Below, in pieces: positions 14,037-25,462 of a DNA stretch of 64,000 bases. Within the stretch, counting starts at the first letter, position 1. Every line of letters starts with the position of its first letter. The stretch spans positions 7,254,001-7,318,000 of the forward strand of contig JBANAY010000003.1 in NCBI GenBank assembly GCA_037952775.1. The letters run 5' to 3'. The notes beneath the pieces were generated by a model. It was not told the DNA's origin and did no database searches. It saw only the letters and a program-made list of their open reading frames with translations. The position numbers and the translations under genes are program-made. Origin of the DNA: Clonostachys chloroleuca. Taxonomy: Eukaryota > Ascomycota > Sordariomycetes > Hypocreales > Bionectriaceae.

Positions 14037-15445
14037 TTAATTCACTTATAGAGCGCACTCCATCAAGGATCCATGGAGTGTAGGATCTGGCATTCTTTGA
14101 GCTGCCACCGGCGTCTGCTTTTCTTTCTTTTTTTTCACACGGGATGGACGAGTTGAGTCTCATTTTCCCCACACTCATTTCAGCAAGCTGGATTTTATGC
14201 TATCTGATCATTTTCGGGATTATTGGTTCATTCATTTTCTTCTACTTCTCACACTCTCATTAATCTTCCCCATTTTTTTCATTGGCACTGCCTTTTCTCG
14301 TTATGAGGTGGCCAGCACGTGCCAAGTGTATGATCAGACGAATTTATATACGAGGCCACACGATTTTTGTACAAAGAAACCGGCGTTGATACAAAGCAAA
14401 GGGGCGGTTGGGATAAGGAACACACGGAGCAAAACGGCGATTTTGTCTTGAGACCACCAAAAAAGGGTTACTGGTCATTTTTTCCGACCTGGTTTTGTCG
14501 TTTCGATGCTTGGAGGGATATTTTTGTTAGCTTTGATGTGATATACAGGGACTGTAGCAATTGAGTCCACCGCATAACAATTTAAAAAATCGCTTGAATT
14601 ATACGCTTCTACGATGAGAATGCCTGTGAGAGTGATTTGGGAGCCCTGAGGCCACATTACTCAATCCGCTCTGGGAAGAGAAGGATGAGGATGAGGAAGG
14701 AGGATGGCCTGGCTGAAAAGTGCGTCGGCGAGGGGATGCGACTCTTGGATGAGGCGCATCGCTCAATCCTGTGCTCAGAGATGGTGGAGCTGTGTTGCCG
14801 TCGGCTGCAGAGGTAATGTTTCAGCCAATTCCATCTTTGCTTTGCGTATTGCGTGTTGACCCGAGGTGAATCAGACCCAAGACACGGCCAATATCGCAAG
14901 TATTAGTGTTCTCCCGGGCAGCTGGCCAGGATCTTGCGCATCCATTTCCTGGTAGATTGAGTTGTATCAACTGCGGAGTAGAGAGCAGTGAATTAAGAAT
15001 AACTATTCAATTTATTGAATTACTCGCGACATTCATCTAATTCCTCCAGCCATTCATCTGGTGCCATCGTAGCAGTCTACAGAGATGCTCCTCCGCCTGC
15101 TGCAAGGGATCCATCTGCTTACAGGCACGAGATGCGCTGTATTTACTGGTTGCTGCATGATAATAGGCGATGGATGTGCCGTACGTCATCAGCTTTAGCG
15201 ATCACGTCCACCCGAGCTGAGATTCAGGTAAGACATCCCTGCCGGCGGTTCAACACAATGGATTGATTTATTTCGTGTTAGGTCAATCTTCATCTTCTCT
15301 CCTGCTTCCCCATTCTTGTATTCCCAGTCTCTACCTCCCCACTCTCCTGCAGTCTCCCTCCGGTCGCGAGCCCGATCTCTTCGAACGCTTGAAGCAGCAT
15401 CTCAATCGCAAGCTCGGCTCGTCAACGGCCTGCATCACGACCGCC
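14037..15445. other. Intergenic region, no gene seen
   Basis: The 3' flank of the bZIP gene and 5' flank of the thioesterase-like gene. The end just before 15446 (about 15350-15445) reads as coding-like sequence in frame with the downstream gene, directly after a CTGCAG acceptor-like site. An unrecognised first exon may therefore lie here. Confidence 0.5.
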
Positions 15446-16578
15446 ATGTTTCCCGGAGGCCCGAACCCCTCCAAGATCCAGAGCGCAACTGGAGGCTCTC
15501 TGGCGCCGCTTGTTCTGATCCACGACGGCGGCGGCACGACCTTCTCCTACTTCTTCCTAGGCAACCTCAACCGCGATGTCTGGGTCATCCACAACCCTCA
15601 CTACTGGTCTGGCGAGAAGGTCGAGGGTGGCATCGACGCCATGGCCAAGAGCTACATTACCCTCATTCGCAACGCGGGCCTCCGTGGCAAGATTTTCCTT
15701 GGAGGTGCGTCGGCCATCTCCCCTCAGTCCCAATGGCTTGCGGACACGATCCCCTCCATCCATGCAATGTCATCATGTCGTATCTGACCCGAGAGCACAG
15801 GCTGGTCGCTGGGCGGCTACCTCTCCCTCGCCATCGCCCGCATGATCGCAGACGACCCGACGGCCCTCTTCAGCGTCCAGGGAATCGTCATAATCGACTC
15901 CCCGTTCCACGTCCCCTACGACCGCCTCAGCTCCCCCGTCATCGACCCGCCCATGGATGACCTGCCCAAGCTGATCCAGACCTGCTTTGCCCACTGCGAC
16001 GACTACCTCAAGGACTGGGAGCCGCCCGCGTTCACGGCCCCGACAAACGGCGGAAAGCCGCTCTCCATCGTACTGGGCCCCCAGATATTCGACCTCCAGC
16101 TCAACCAGAGCCTGTATCAGCCCCTCACCGGCAAGTGGGAGCTGCACCAGAGCAAGCCGTTCGCATTCCAGGACCCGAACCCGGCCAAGGTCATCTCGCC
16201 GCCGCCGACCGCCCTCATCCGGTGCACCGAGAAATCCATGGCGCCCCAGGGCGAGGAGGTTACCTGCACCGTGGATCTGTATCGCAAGGAGGAGCTGCTG
16301 GGCTGGGGGGAGGGGCGGTATCCCGACTTCATCAAGATCGCCATGGATGTCGAGGCGGCGCATTTCGACATTTTCGATCGGGAGAACGACAAGCGGGTGA
16401 GTGAGCTGTCTTGTGTTTTTCTTTCTTTCTTGCATTCTCTTCTTTGCGACATCACATCACATCACATCATCCTTTAGGTCTATTTGGCGATTCATGCGGC
16501 TAACATGTGGGATAATAGCTGGAAGTGGTGACAAGCAAGCTGGATATTGCCCTGCGGGCCTTTGACATGCTGAAGTAA
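15446..16578 (+). CDS. Alpha/beta-hydrolase, thioesterase-domain protein
   Basis: Exons 15446-15704, 15801-16396 and 16519-16578 join in phase to about 304 aa. The fold resembles the thioesterase domain found at the end of polyketide and non-ribosomal peptide synthases. An early oxyanion strand (VLIHDGGGT) is followed by the nucleophile elbow G-W-S89-L-G-G, created across intron 1, and a C-terminal candidate catalytic histidine in AAHFDIFD (H274). It stands alone, with no synthase nearby, so it is best called a free-standing thioesterase or hydrolase of unknown acyl substrate. The ATG at 15446 is the first in frame. The residues just upstream of it also look coding, so the true start may lie in a further 5' exon. 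Intron 2 holds an ATCAC tandem repeat. Confidence 0.75.
16451..16470. repeat. ATCAC pentamer repeat in an intron
   Basis: Roughly four copies of CATCA/ATCAC lie within the second intron of the thioesterase-like gene, just before the acceptor region. A simple repeat. Confidence 0.6.
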
Positions 16579-17624
16579 ATAGCAACATAACGAGGCGCGA
16601 GGCACGCATGTCCAATTGATTGCCAACCACAAGCTTCCAGTCAGACAGGGCCAAGTTTGTTGGAAGTCATGCGGGCAGGAAGAGCGAGGAGGATGGCACC
16701 TGGTAGCCTCATCGGCGGCGGGAGCATCCTTTGTTACGGAATTGAAAAAGCGAACATAGATTCAATATAGAGATAGCTACTTTGATGGAACCGGCTGTAA
16801 AAAATTTCAATCAAATCCTCTAATTGCCCTTGTGGATTTCATCTACTCATGCGATGCTTTAGCTCAAATTTTTGCAGTGCTAGCCAGGGACACAGCCTGA
16901 CTCACGCCGATGTCCCAAGAGGGCGCTGCTTGAGTCCGCTCATTTGTCTCCAAACGGGGGCTGCTTCACTCCTCTCATGCCCCCTTTCGTGTGTCACTGG
17001 AGGGCGCTGGCGTCGTTCCCTCGTTTGCTCCATCACTGCTAGTTCCATCCATCTGTTCCAAGAGGGCGCCGGTCAGCATTGCAGCTTCAGTGGCTCTGAG
17101 CATGGGGCTTATGCGGCCGTAGTGGCTCTCTAACCGGGGCTGGCATATCCCAAAGCTCCGCTTATGGCTCAACTGCCGATCAAGAGCTGCGACTGACATG
17201 AAGTGTTGTTGACGGCAGGCTGGTCGGGTAGATGTGATGGTCCAAGAATTGTAAAGGACGAAGAAACACAAACGCACCGTATGTCTGCCGTGAATGGGAG
17301 AGACGACGAGCCCGGTGTCCGGACTGGCTCCGGCATATTGACCTACTAGGTTCGGGGGTTTCGGTGCCGGAGGAGGTGAGCTCGACCGGCAGAGGCGTCT
17401 CTCGCTTTTGTTATCTCTGGGCTTTATTCTTCCGTTTTGTATTGCGTAAACCCATGCCCCGGGGCTGCCATGCGAGGGGTCAGTGGTCCCTGGAGTGCCA
17501 ATACATAATGTGGCCATCGGTCCCTCAAGCGCCTGCACATGGACAAGAAACTGGCCTTTCACATCCTCCTTAACAGGCCTCATTTCTATCTCAACTTGGA
17601 TTTAATAATCAATCCACATTCACG
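16579..17624. other. Intergenic region, no gene seen
   Basis: Separates the thioesterase-like gene from the HAD-hydrolase gene. Open frames on the minus strand here have no recognisable content. The last 50 bases before 17625 are the probable leader of the HAD gene. Confidence 0.5.
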
Positions 17625-18383
17625 ATGACTGGATCGCGCAAGATCACTGATTACAAGGCCCTCACCTTTGACTGCTTCGGCACCCTCGTCGACTGGGAGT
17701 CTGGCATCTACAACATGTTCCAGCCCCTGCGCAAGCAGCTCCCCGCATCGCACCCCAATCACGAGGACCGAGTCTACTTCCTCAAGTCGTTCATCAAGAA
17801 CGAGGGTATCGTCGAGCACGCGAACCCCACCGCGCTGTACCCCGACGTCCTCGCCGACACCTACCGTGCCGTCGCCCGGGAGCTGGGCCTCGATCCCAAG
17901 GACGAGGACGCCATCGCCTTCGGCGGCGCCGTGGGCGACTGGCCCGTCTTCCCGGACACGCAGGAGGCCCTCAAGCGCCTGCAGCGGCACTTCAAGCTCG
18001 TCATCCTCTCCAACGTGGACAAGGCATCGTTCGGCCGCGCCCTCACCAACCAGCTGCCCGAGATCCAGTTCGACGCCATCTACACGGCGCAGGAGATCGG
18101 CACCTACAAACCCGACCCCAACAACTTCCGCTACCTCGTCGACCACTGCGGCAGCGAGCTGGGCGTGCAGGCGGACGGCATCATCCACACCGCCTACGCC
18201 ATCCCGCACGACCTCGTCCCCGCGCACAAGGCGGGCCTGGCGACGTGCTGGATCGAGCGCGGCGTCGAGTTCCCCGCCGTGTGCGGAGGCGCGGACAACA
18301 AGGAGGTGTATGCGCACGAGTCCGGCTGGGCGTGGCAGTTCAAGACGATGAAGGACATGGCCGACTACGTGGACTCTCTGTGA
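17625..18383 (+). CDS. HAD-superfamily hydrolase, type II haloacid dehalogenase-like
   Basis: A single-exon gene of 252 aa, the usual length for L-2-haloacid dehalogenase-like proteins. Motif I is FDCFGTLVDWE, with Asp16 as the predicted nucleophile. Motif II is the ILSNVDK strand, and motif III is the lysine in YKPDPNNF. The late AIPHDLVPAHKAGL segment supplies the acidic residue, and TCWIERG follows as in fungal members. Family members hydrolyse 2-halo acids or related substrates by an Asp-ester intermediate, but many fungal paralogues have no known substrate. Cytosolic location is likely because no signal peptide is visible. Codon use is strongly C/G-ending, which suggests a conserved and well-expressed gene. 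An upstream C/T-poor leader precedes the ATG. Confidence 0.9.
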   Translation: MTGSRKITDYKALTFDCFGTLVDWESGIYNMFQPLRKQLPASHPNHEDRVYFLKSFIKNEGIVEHANPTALYPDVLADTYRAVARELGLDPKDEDAIAFGGAVGDWPVFPDTQEALKRLQRHFKLVILSNVDKASFGRALTNQLPEIQFDAIYTAQEIGTYKPDPNNFRYLVDHCGSELGVQADGIIHTAYAIPHDLVPAHKAGLATCWIERGVEFPAVCGGADNKEVYAHESGWAWQFKTMKDMADYVDSL

Positions 18384-20003
18384 GTGTAGCAGGAGCGGAG
18401 GGGGTGTAAATATTTACCAGAGAGGGAAATTGGTGCATTGCATTGGGGGCTAGCTACATGATGGTATCAGCGGGCATCCTGTATACAGAAACTTAATCTA
18501 ACGGAGCATTTTCTACCAAGGCACTTGGCACATACTACCCTTCTCGTCGCCCCCGAGATGAAGCTCGGAACTACGAGAGGAACAATGGAAACAGCATGTG
18601 AACATTCACGATGCATCAATGAGGACGTGCCATCTCCGCGGGAAGCGATTGTACAATGTCTCATTCCAGCCCGCCACCGCGCCAAAAGTGAGGGGATGAA
18701 GCATGAGCAACGCCTCGGGTAGAGACCTCTCCTAAAGGAGACTGTGATCTATCACAGCTCCACACCGGTCAGTCCAGAGGTCCTTTTAAACGGACTTGGC
18801 ATTCTCGCGTAGAGGTTTAGACCCCTCAAGTTAGGTAGCACAAGACAATGCGTAGTCGACGGACCGGCCCTCCAAGGCCGCCATATTCCGTCACTCGCAC
18901 TGACATTTCGGGCTGGCAGCAGAAAGCAATGCATCACAGGAGGTGGGGAAGGCCAGATCCGATGGCAGGGTGCAGGACCGGGCGAACAGGTGCACATGGT
19001 CGTATGTGTGTCTCGTTCTGGTAGACCGGTTCACACCACTTTGCCAGGGAAGATGGCCCTCAGGTTAAATCCCGCCACCGCCATCATAAACCGCCGGTAG
19101 AACGACTGACACGTGTGTTATTCTGCGGCCAATTTTGGTTGTCCGTCGAGGAGGAGGGTGGCCTCATCACATACCAAACCTGTCATTATGATAGAAATGT
19201 GAAAGCATGCAAGACGCTCCTTCACCGCTCAGGCGTCGAAGTAGATATCTAGTCACATCTCCCTTGTATACATACATACGTATGTATTCTACCTGGACTA
19301 TTAGTTTTGTAGTTTTGAGACATTCGCTAAGGAAGCATGATGTCGTTGTAGTGGAGGCCGGACCGGACAGTGTCGCGCACAGTGATCCGTGTCACCGGCA
19401 AGGCCCGCTATTGAGAACGCGCACTACAATTCGGACAGTTTAGGGCTTCGTAGCGGAGATTTTCAGTGAATGCTGGTCTACACGGTGTGTACGCACAGCT
19501 ACAGACACAGTATTCTACAGTGCTGCTCAGCGCTGTGTTAACGCTGATTACAGCGGGAGGCACTCCAAAACCGCCCACAAGTGCTTCTCCTACAGTGTAT
19601 CACAGGCTCTAGCGAGAATGGATCAGTGAAGGGCCAGGTGAGTTTGTATTCGGCGAACATGAAGCTTTGTAGACACATCTCAACCCTCCAAATCAACGAG
19701 GCCCTAATGGCGTGCTTTGAAATGAAAATATCAGTCTCATGTAGTCCAACCATGCAAAACATACTTCCATATCACCGGCTGTATAAAACCGTAAGTGTGT
19801 GTTTGTTCAATCTGTGAGTCCCAAGCCGTAAAATCCAATTCAACCGAAGGAGAAATAGTGAAGCTTTTTGAAAAGAAACGAGTGACAGGCGTCTGGGGAA
19901 ACGCAATGAGTGGCATCCATAGTTACCAGTATTCATAAAATCGTGAGACAAGACGGCCCCTGCGTCATGTCGTGCCTACAGCGAGGGGGGAACTAATGGC
20001 CCT
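18384..20003. other. Intergenic region between convergent genes
   Basis: Both flanking genes end here. I see no coding signal, only short random frames and the 3' flanks. Confidence 0.6.
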
Positions 20004-21167
20004 CTACATCATGGCGTTGGGCACAAATAGAGGAATCTCCATCGGCTTGTCCTTGTGAGGACGAGTCGAGTCGATCTTACCCGAGACATGCCCGGGGACG
20101 GTGGGCTTGCGGGTGAACAGGATGATCATGTCGCGGGTGGCGTCCTTGGACGTGTCGTCCTGGTACACGGGCGACAGGCTGTGCTTGTACTCGTGGTCGA
20201 CGACCATGAGCGTGTCGAGGAACTTGGTGTGCTGCACACGCCCGCGGATGTTCTCCGGCTTAGCCTCGTTGAGCTTGATGCCCGTCGTCTCCTGCATATC
20301 GTGCATGAAGGTGGCCGCGCTGTCGGGCCGCATGTTCTCAGTGGCTAGTAGTGTGGTCAGGGTGTGGTCGACCCCGTCGGCGTGGATGCCCTCGAGGGCG
20401 GGTTCTCCGAGGATCTCATTGTTGGTGGTGGTGCGGACGGTGAAGAAGGTCATGATGTTGAATGGCTGGTCATAGTCCATCTTCTCGCGGTGAGCCACGT
20501 TCATCCCGTGTACGATTATGCTCTTGAAGATGAGGATCCCCTGAGCCACGGTGTTATGCTGGATGTTGTTGTCCAGCTCGTCGAACCGCCGGAGCACACC
20601 AGAGTCGTAGCGGTCAAAGTCCTCGCCGACAGACAGAGCAAATGGCTGGAACTCGAGGCGCTGAACAGTATTCTTGGTGTAGTCGAACTTTAACCGGCCG
20701 TTGATCGTCTTGCGGTAGGGCAGAGTAGGGTCCCAGGTCAGGCTGTCACCGACATGCTTCAGAAGCTCGTAGTCTTCCATGGTGCCACCGAGACCAAGGA
20801 GAATCTCCTTCATCTCCTCACCTGGGACAAAGATGTAGCGATCTTCGTGATACTTCTTGCGCCAGGCCATGGTCTTGGCAATGGCCTGGTAGAATGAGGG
20901 CTTGTACATGTGCTCTCGGATGTTCAGCTGGCCCTTGGGGACGGGCACGTTGGACACACCGGCGGCGGCCGAGGCAGCGACCTCCGGCATCATCGGTGGA
21001 GGAGGTGGGGTCATGACGGGCTGTGTGGCGGCGTAGACGGCGCTGGCCTTTGTCGATTGATGGATCAGGCGCGCGTTCTTGGTGTTGATCCCCCCGGTAG
21101 CCTTGGTGGCCCGGAGCAGAGAGGATGAGGCACGGAGGGCCCGCCTGCTTGTTGAGACAAAGGACAT
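20004..21167 (-). CDS. 2OG-Fe(II) dioxygenase (IDO/PF10014-like), probably mitochondrial
   Basis: A single-exon gene of about 387 aa from the ATG at 21167. An in-frame ATG exists at 21278, but the internal start is favoured because it opens an Arg/Ser-rich, acid-free N-terminus (SFVSTSRRALRASSSLLRAT) typical of a mitochondrial presequence. The body matches the family that includes bacterial L-isoleucine 4-hydroxylase: the iron-binding H-x-D is in EGIHADGVDHT (H262, D264), a distal histidine in DHEYKHSLSP (H325 or H329), and a 2-oxoglutarate-binding Arg in ATRDMIILFTR (R345). It is expected to hydroxylate a free amino acid or a similar small substrate, but the substrate is not predictable. Four copies of a 14-bp palindrome lie 115-275 bp upstream of the start. 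Confidence 0.8.
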   Translation of the reverse strand: MSFVSTSRRALRASSSLLRATKATGGINTKNARLIHQSTKASAVYAATQPVMTPPPPPMMPEVAASAAAGVSNVPVPKGQLNIREHMYKPSFYQAIAKTMAWRKKYHEDRYIFVPGEEMKEILLGLGGTMEDYELLKHVGDSLTWDPTLPYRKTINGRLKFDYTKNTVQRLEFQPFALSVGEDFDRYDSGVLRRFDELDNNIQHNTVAQGILIFKSIIVHGMNVAHREKMDYDQPFNIMTFFTVRTTTNNEILGEPALEGIHADGVDHTLTTLLATENMRPDSAATFMHDMQETTGIKLNEAKPENIRGRVQHTKFLDTLMVVDHEYKHSLSPVYQDDTSKDATRDMIILFTRKPTVPGHVSGKIDSTRPHKDKPMEIPLFVPNAMM

Positions 21168-21281
21168 CTTGGGATATTTCTTGTCCTCACAAAATGAAGT
21201 TATTTGCCTGCTTAGTGTTGTAAAATATAATGTTTCTTGTAGGGATGAGCTACTATCAAAGAATAGTAATGAGGACAAAGT

Positions 21282-21295
21282 GGCTCAGGATAGCC
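21282..21295. promoter_or_regulatory. Upstream palindrome copy 1 (GGCTCAGGATAGCC)
   Basis: First of four copies of a 14-bp element with inverted arms GGCT/AGCC around CAGGAT. It lies 115 bp upstream of the dioxygenase ATG. Confidence 0.55.
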
Positions 21296-21321
21296 GTCAG
21301 GGTGTAATCAAATGTTAATGA

Positions 21322-21335
21322 GGCTCAGGATAGCC
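21322..21335. promoter_or_regulatory. Upstream palindrome copy 2 (GGCTCAGGATAGCC)
   Basis: A perfect second copy in the same orientation, 40 bp from copy 1. Confidence 0.55.
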
Positions 21336-21391
21336 TTTGGGGTCAGGAAGTTGAAAATCAGAAACAGGGAAGAGAGTTCTTCCAATACTTG

Positions 21392-21405
21392 GGCTCAGGA
21401 TTGCC
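21392..21405. promoter_or_regulatory. Upstream palindrome copy 3 (GGCTCAGGATTGCC)
   Basis: Third copy with one change (A to T in the right arm), 70 bp from copy 2. Confidence 0.5.
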
Positions 21406-21427
21406 GCAAATATTGATAATAAAACTT

Positions 21428-21441
21428 GGCTCAGGATAGCC
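21428..21441. promoter_or_regulatory. Upstream palindrome copy 4 (GGCTCAGGATAGCC)
   Basis: A perfect fourth copy, 36 bp from copy 3. Confidence 0.55.
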
Positions 21442-23170
21442 ACCAGCAGAGCAGGATGCTGGTTAATGTTACTCCCCTGAAATAAGACCAGCGATCAAAC
21501 AACTAACTTGTCTGTTGTTCTCTGGTCCTTTCGGGGTGGTAGCAAAAAGAATTTGTAAGAAGCAGAGTGAAGAGTATCTGTCTGTATGTAGCAGTCCAGA
21601 TGCTAACGGGTAGAGAAGAAGAAGAGAGAGAAAACAAGGGCAGGAGAGGTGGGATATGATCACAATTTGTAATTCTTTCCACGGGTTGGGCATCTACCGG
21701 TATCCCATGAAAGAGTTTTCTGGTTTGTCGGTCTATACCCGGTACGTTCCCTGGCCAAGGGAATGCATGCACCCATTACGGACTCTACTGCGTGCACACA
21801 CATTATGGATGCATGTTGTGTAACTCGTAACTTGTACCTTTTGTAAACTGTAATACTGGATGAGCCGAGCCTAGGCGAGTATTCACGCATGGGCGGGTCT
21901 GATGTCAGACACGGTCACCATTTTTGGTCCGTCTGACGGTTCCCAGCGCGTTCCGTTATGCCTGATGGTGGTGTCGGCTCGATCAATGTAGACGACAGAT
22001 GAGGACGATGGGCAGGGTGCAGTGGGATGGTGTGATTGGCCTCCGTAACCCTCTGCCGTCCCAATCAAGCCGCGTGCAGCGTTTCCCACAGGATTTCCGC
22101 TTTGGATCTGACCTGATTTCAAAGGTGGCGATCCGAGAGCCACCATGTCTTATACGGCCGGTGATGTGACATGCCAGTACTTCTTAGGCCAACTCGCCTT
22201 CCCCTCTTAGACAAATATGTCTCCCTAATAGGACCGGAACTAGCGAACTAGCCAGGTTCCGAGATAGTTTTGTGCTTTAAAGCTTCGCGCCTGATGGCTA
22301 CATAACTTTTTGAGACCTTAGATGTGAATAGCTTTCCCTGACGCCTGGCGGGACAGTCGTATTCTCGGATGTAGGCAGATTTCAGGCAGCTATGCTCTGG
22401 CTATGGGCTGAATGATGGTGTGAAACATCATTGCGTATGTCTTTCATTGCAATGTATGTATTGCCGTGTGTGCATTCAGTTGTGGGGGTGCCATCGCAGG
22501 CGGCCTCACCAATGAGCTCTCCAGCCCAGCCTGTACAGTATAGAATTCTGATCTGTGAGTGGTCTCTGCTAATGCCAGGGTGCGTAGTATCCATCCATTC
22601 ACTCTGGACAAGATGTAGGCGCACGCGCACACACCGTCCTGTACGCTGAGGGCATACAGCTCGGGGGAAGGCACATCATTTCTCACATGCATACTTGGAA
22701 CACACATGTGCATGGTGGTGTTTATTGTAGGCAGCCATTGACTTGCACAAAACAATGGCACAATCTGTACCCGATGCCGGATGCGATACTTGGCGGTGTC
22801 TTGGACCCCGTTTCGCTGGTCGAACTCAGTCCAATCAAAGCATCCTCTGTGATGTTTTCAGCCAGCCAAAGGGTAGTGATCCTCAAGGAAAACTTCCTTC
22901 AAGGGTAAGCCGATGAATAGATTTGATTTAGTATGAGTGAATTGCACCCTTTTCTTATGCAGGCTGTGGCTACCCATTTTGACGGGACATTTAATACATA
23001 TTTGTTCAACACTGTTTTGTGACAATTTATTTTTTAGTGTAATAACTTGATCAATTCTGAAATGCCGAAGCAATGGTTCATACCTCCTGTGCCGATATGA
23101 AGGCTGTACCTCTGCCGAGGAATGCATGTGGAGATCCTAATCGCTGATATTGGCCGGCTTCCCTCTACCT

Positions 23171-23213
<43 letters not shown>

Positions 23214-24434
23214 CATTCTCCTCTCCTCCTTCTCTCATTATTTCTGACTTTCACGTGGTTTTTGTTTGGCTGGAACTTGCTATCTCTCCAATTATTAGCA
23301 CCCATAACCCAAGAAGAGTGCCTGGAATTCCCATAGGTGAATGATGTACTATCGTGTTATACCTTCTATGGACAATTAAGCTGCAGGATAACTATTTAGT
23401 ACAAGCATGCAAGTGATATGCTTTGGCCTAACAGATGGCTTGCTCCCTTGCATGAGGCAGCATCAGTAGTAAATGGCGGTGGCCGTGCTTCCAGCCTTTC
23501 CTCCACATATACGCAAGCACGAGGTCGTAAGCATTCAGAATCTCGGGGGATTTCATACATGCATAGTCCCTAGCAACACTGATGATCGATCGACGGTTTT
23601 TTAATGGGGATAAGGGCCGGAGATGGCGATGATACTTGGACTCCCTGGTGATGTGCAGAGCATGTGCAGGAATCGGCTTCGACTCGGATGTAGTACAGGC
23701 CTGTAACTTGCATTTGCAGCGGCTCCACAGCCTCCGCTCAATGTCTCGGAATGCGAGCACCCAGGATTGGGCAGTTGTTGGCCGAGCCGGATGAATGTTG
23801 TTGTTGCTGACAGGGCGTTCCACCAAAGCATGATCGGGCTCACAGGCATCGGCGGAATACATCACCCAATGAGCAGATTACCTCCGTTCGGCCCAGAGAG
23901 TAAGCCTCCCTGGCCGTGTGATGAGTTACGGCACCGGGTCCGAGTCGAGGCCCCTATCTAAAGATCAACTCGGGATACGGTTCCACCGCGTGCTCCAGCG
24001 TGATCATTCCAGCAATCTACCGGGTGTCTGGTTGCCCCTCTCAAAGCAAAATGTGCCCCGAGCCTGAAAACAGTGCCTGGCAGTGCAGAAGAGGCTGCTC
24101 TCTGAGCACCGCACCAGTGACTGCTCCCCTCACTGCCCTGGCTCGCACTCAGCCCGTCCATCCCCTTACCCCGCCCCATCTTCACCCTATATGTATTGGT
24201 TCGCTGCAGGTTGGCTCCAGAATGTATGTCCCTAGAAGGCGCAGTGTCTTGAAGGAGTCTTGCGGGCGGTGGCGGCGCCTTCTCTGTACATAGCAATTTC
24301 TGCCTATTTCAACGTCATTGCGCGTGCTTGAGCAACCTGCACGGCACATTTCAAAACCTGTGTCGTATGCATACGCAGGAAATCTGTCGGTTTGACTTGA
24401 GTTGAGTGAACGGCTGTAACCATACGGATACCCA
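21442..24434. other. Intergenic region between divergent genes, about 3 kb
   Basis: No supportable gene. It contains a 40-T homopolymer and only short random open frames. The last 150 bases form the promoter and leader of the aldolase-family gene. Confidence 0.55.
23174..23213. repeat. Poly-T tract of 40 bases
   Basis: An uninterrupted run of T followed by C/T-rich sequence. It could be a retroposition scar or a simple repeat, but no adjacent element or target-site duplication was recognised. Confidence 0.9.
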
Positions 24435-25462
24435 ATGGCTTCCTCATCCACCACCACAACCGTCCGAGAAACGGCCCCGTCCGTTCTGAAGCTTCGCCCT
24501 GATGGCGCTTCCCAGAGCCAGCAGCAGCCTGTCTTCCCACCCGGCACGGCACTGGCTGATTTGAGCCGAGGACCAAACCCTCTGACCGGTATTCCCGTAT
24601 TCAGCTCATTCGATGAGCATCGTCGTCATATTGCGTTGCATATGGCAGCTGTCTTCCGCAACTGGGCCCGTGTCGGCTTCACTGAGGGCATCTCTGGGCA
24701 CATCAGCGTCCGAGACCCTGAGTTCCGCCACCTCATCTGGATGAACCCCATTGGCAGGCATTTTTCTTTGCTCAATGCGGGAGACATGCTATGTGTGGAT
24801 ATCAACACTGGCAAGATCGTCGGCGGCAACATGGTGAGTGGGCTCTGCATCCGCCGAAGCGGCGAACTCGTACTGACGACCGTATGCAGAACCGGCCTCT
24901 AAACAATCCTGGCTTCTTCATCCACTCCGAGATCCACAAGATCCGTACTGACATCAACTCCATCTGCCACGCTCACACCATCGCTGGCCGCGCGTGGTGT
25001 GCATTTGGAAAGCCTCTTGACATGATCACCCAGGACATCTGCGACCTCTATGGTGCACTCGCTGTTGATAACGAGTACCTCGGCATCGTCACCGCCGAGC
25101 AGGAGGGCCAGAACATTGCCAAGGCTCTTGGTCCCAATGGAAAGGCCGCGCTCCTCATGAATCACGGCCTTGTCACTGTTGGTCACACTGTTGACGAGGC
25201 TTCGTTCCTGTTCGGGCTTGTCGATAGAAGTTGCGACATCCAGTTGCGCGTTGAGGCTGCCTGTGGCGGTAATCCTGAACTGAAGAAGCAGATCATCAGC
25301 CATGAGCTGGCTACTGCCAACGCAAAGATGACGAATGAGAAGCATTGGCTGTATGAGGAAGCGCAGCCGGATATCGAGATGGAGATTGAACTTGGAGCGG
25401 ACAAGATCACGAGCGGCATGGAGAACATCAGGCTTTACCCAGAACTGATGAACCAGGCTTGA
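24435..25462 (+). CDS. Class II aldolase/adducin N-terminal family protein
   Basis: Exons 24435-24833 and 24890-25462 join in phase 0 to 323 aa. The fold is that of zinc-dependent aldolases such as L-fuculose-phosphate aldolase. Zn-binding histidines are visible in C-H160-A-H162-T and M-N-H225-G, and a probable catalytic acid is E147 in [10 protein letters not shown]. The segment [15 protein letters not shown] is the usual family N-terminal motif. Fungal members of this type are often uncharacterised, and some are near secondary-metabolite genes. The N-terminal 50 residues are low-complexity (Ser/Thr, Gln). The substrate is unknown, and cytosolic location is likely. The single intron is 56 bp with good consensus ends. 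Confidence 0.9.

Noticed and set aside
23174..23213. Poly-T tract as the tail of a retroposed gene or LINE
   Set aside because: No reverse-transcriptase remnant or flanking duplication was recognised on either side.
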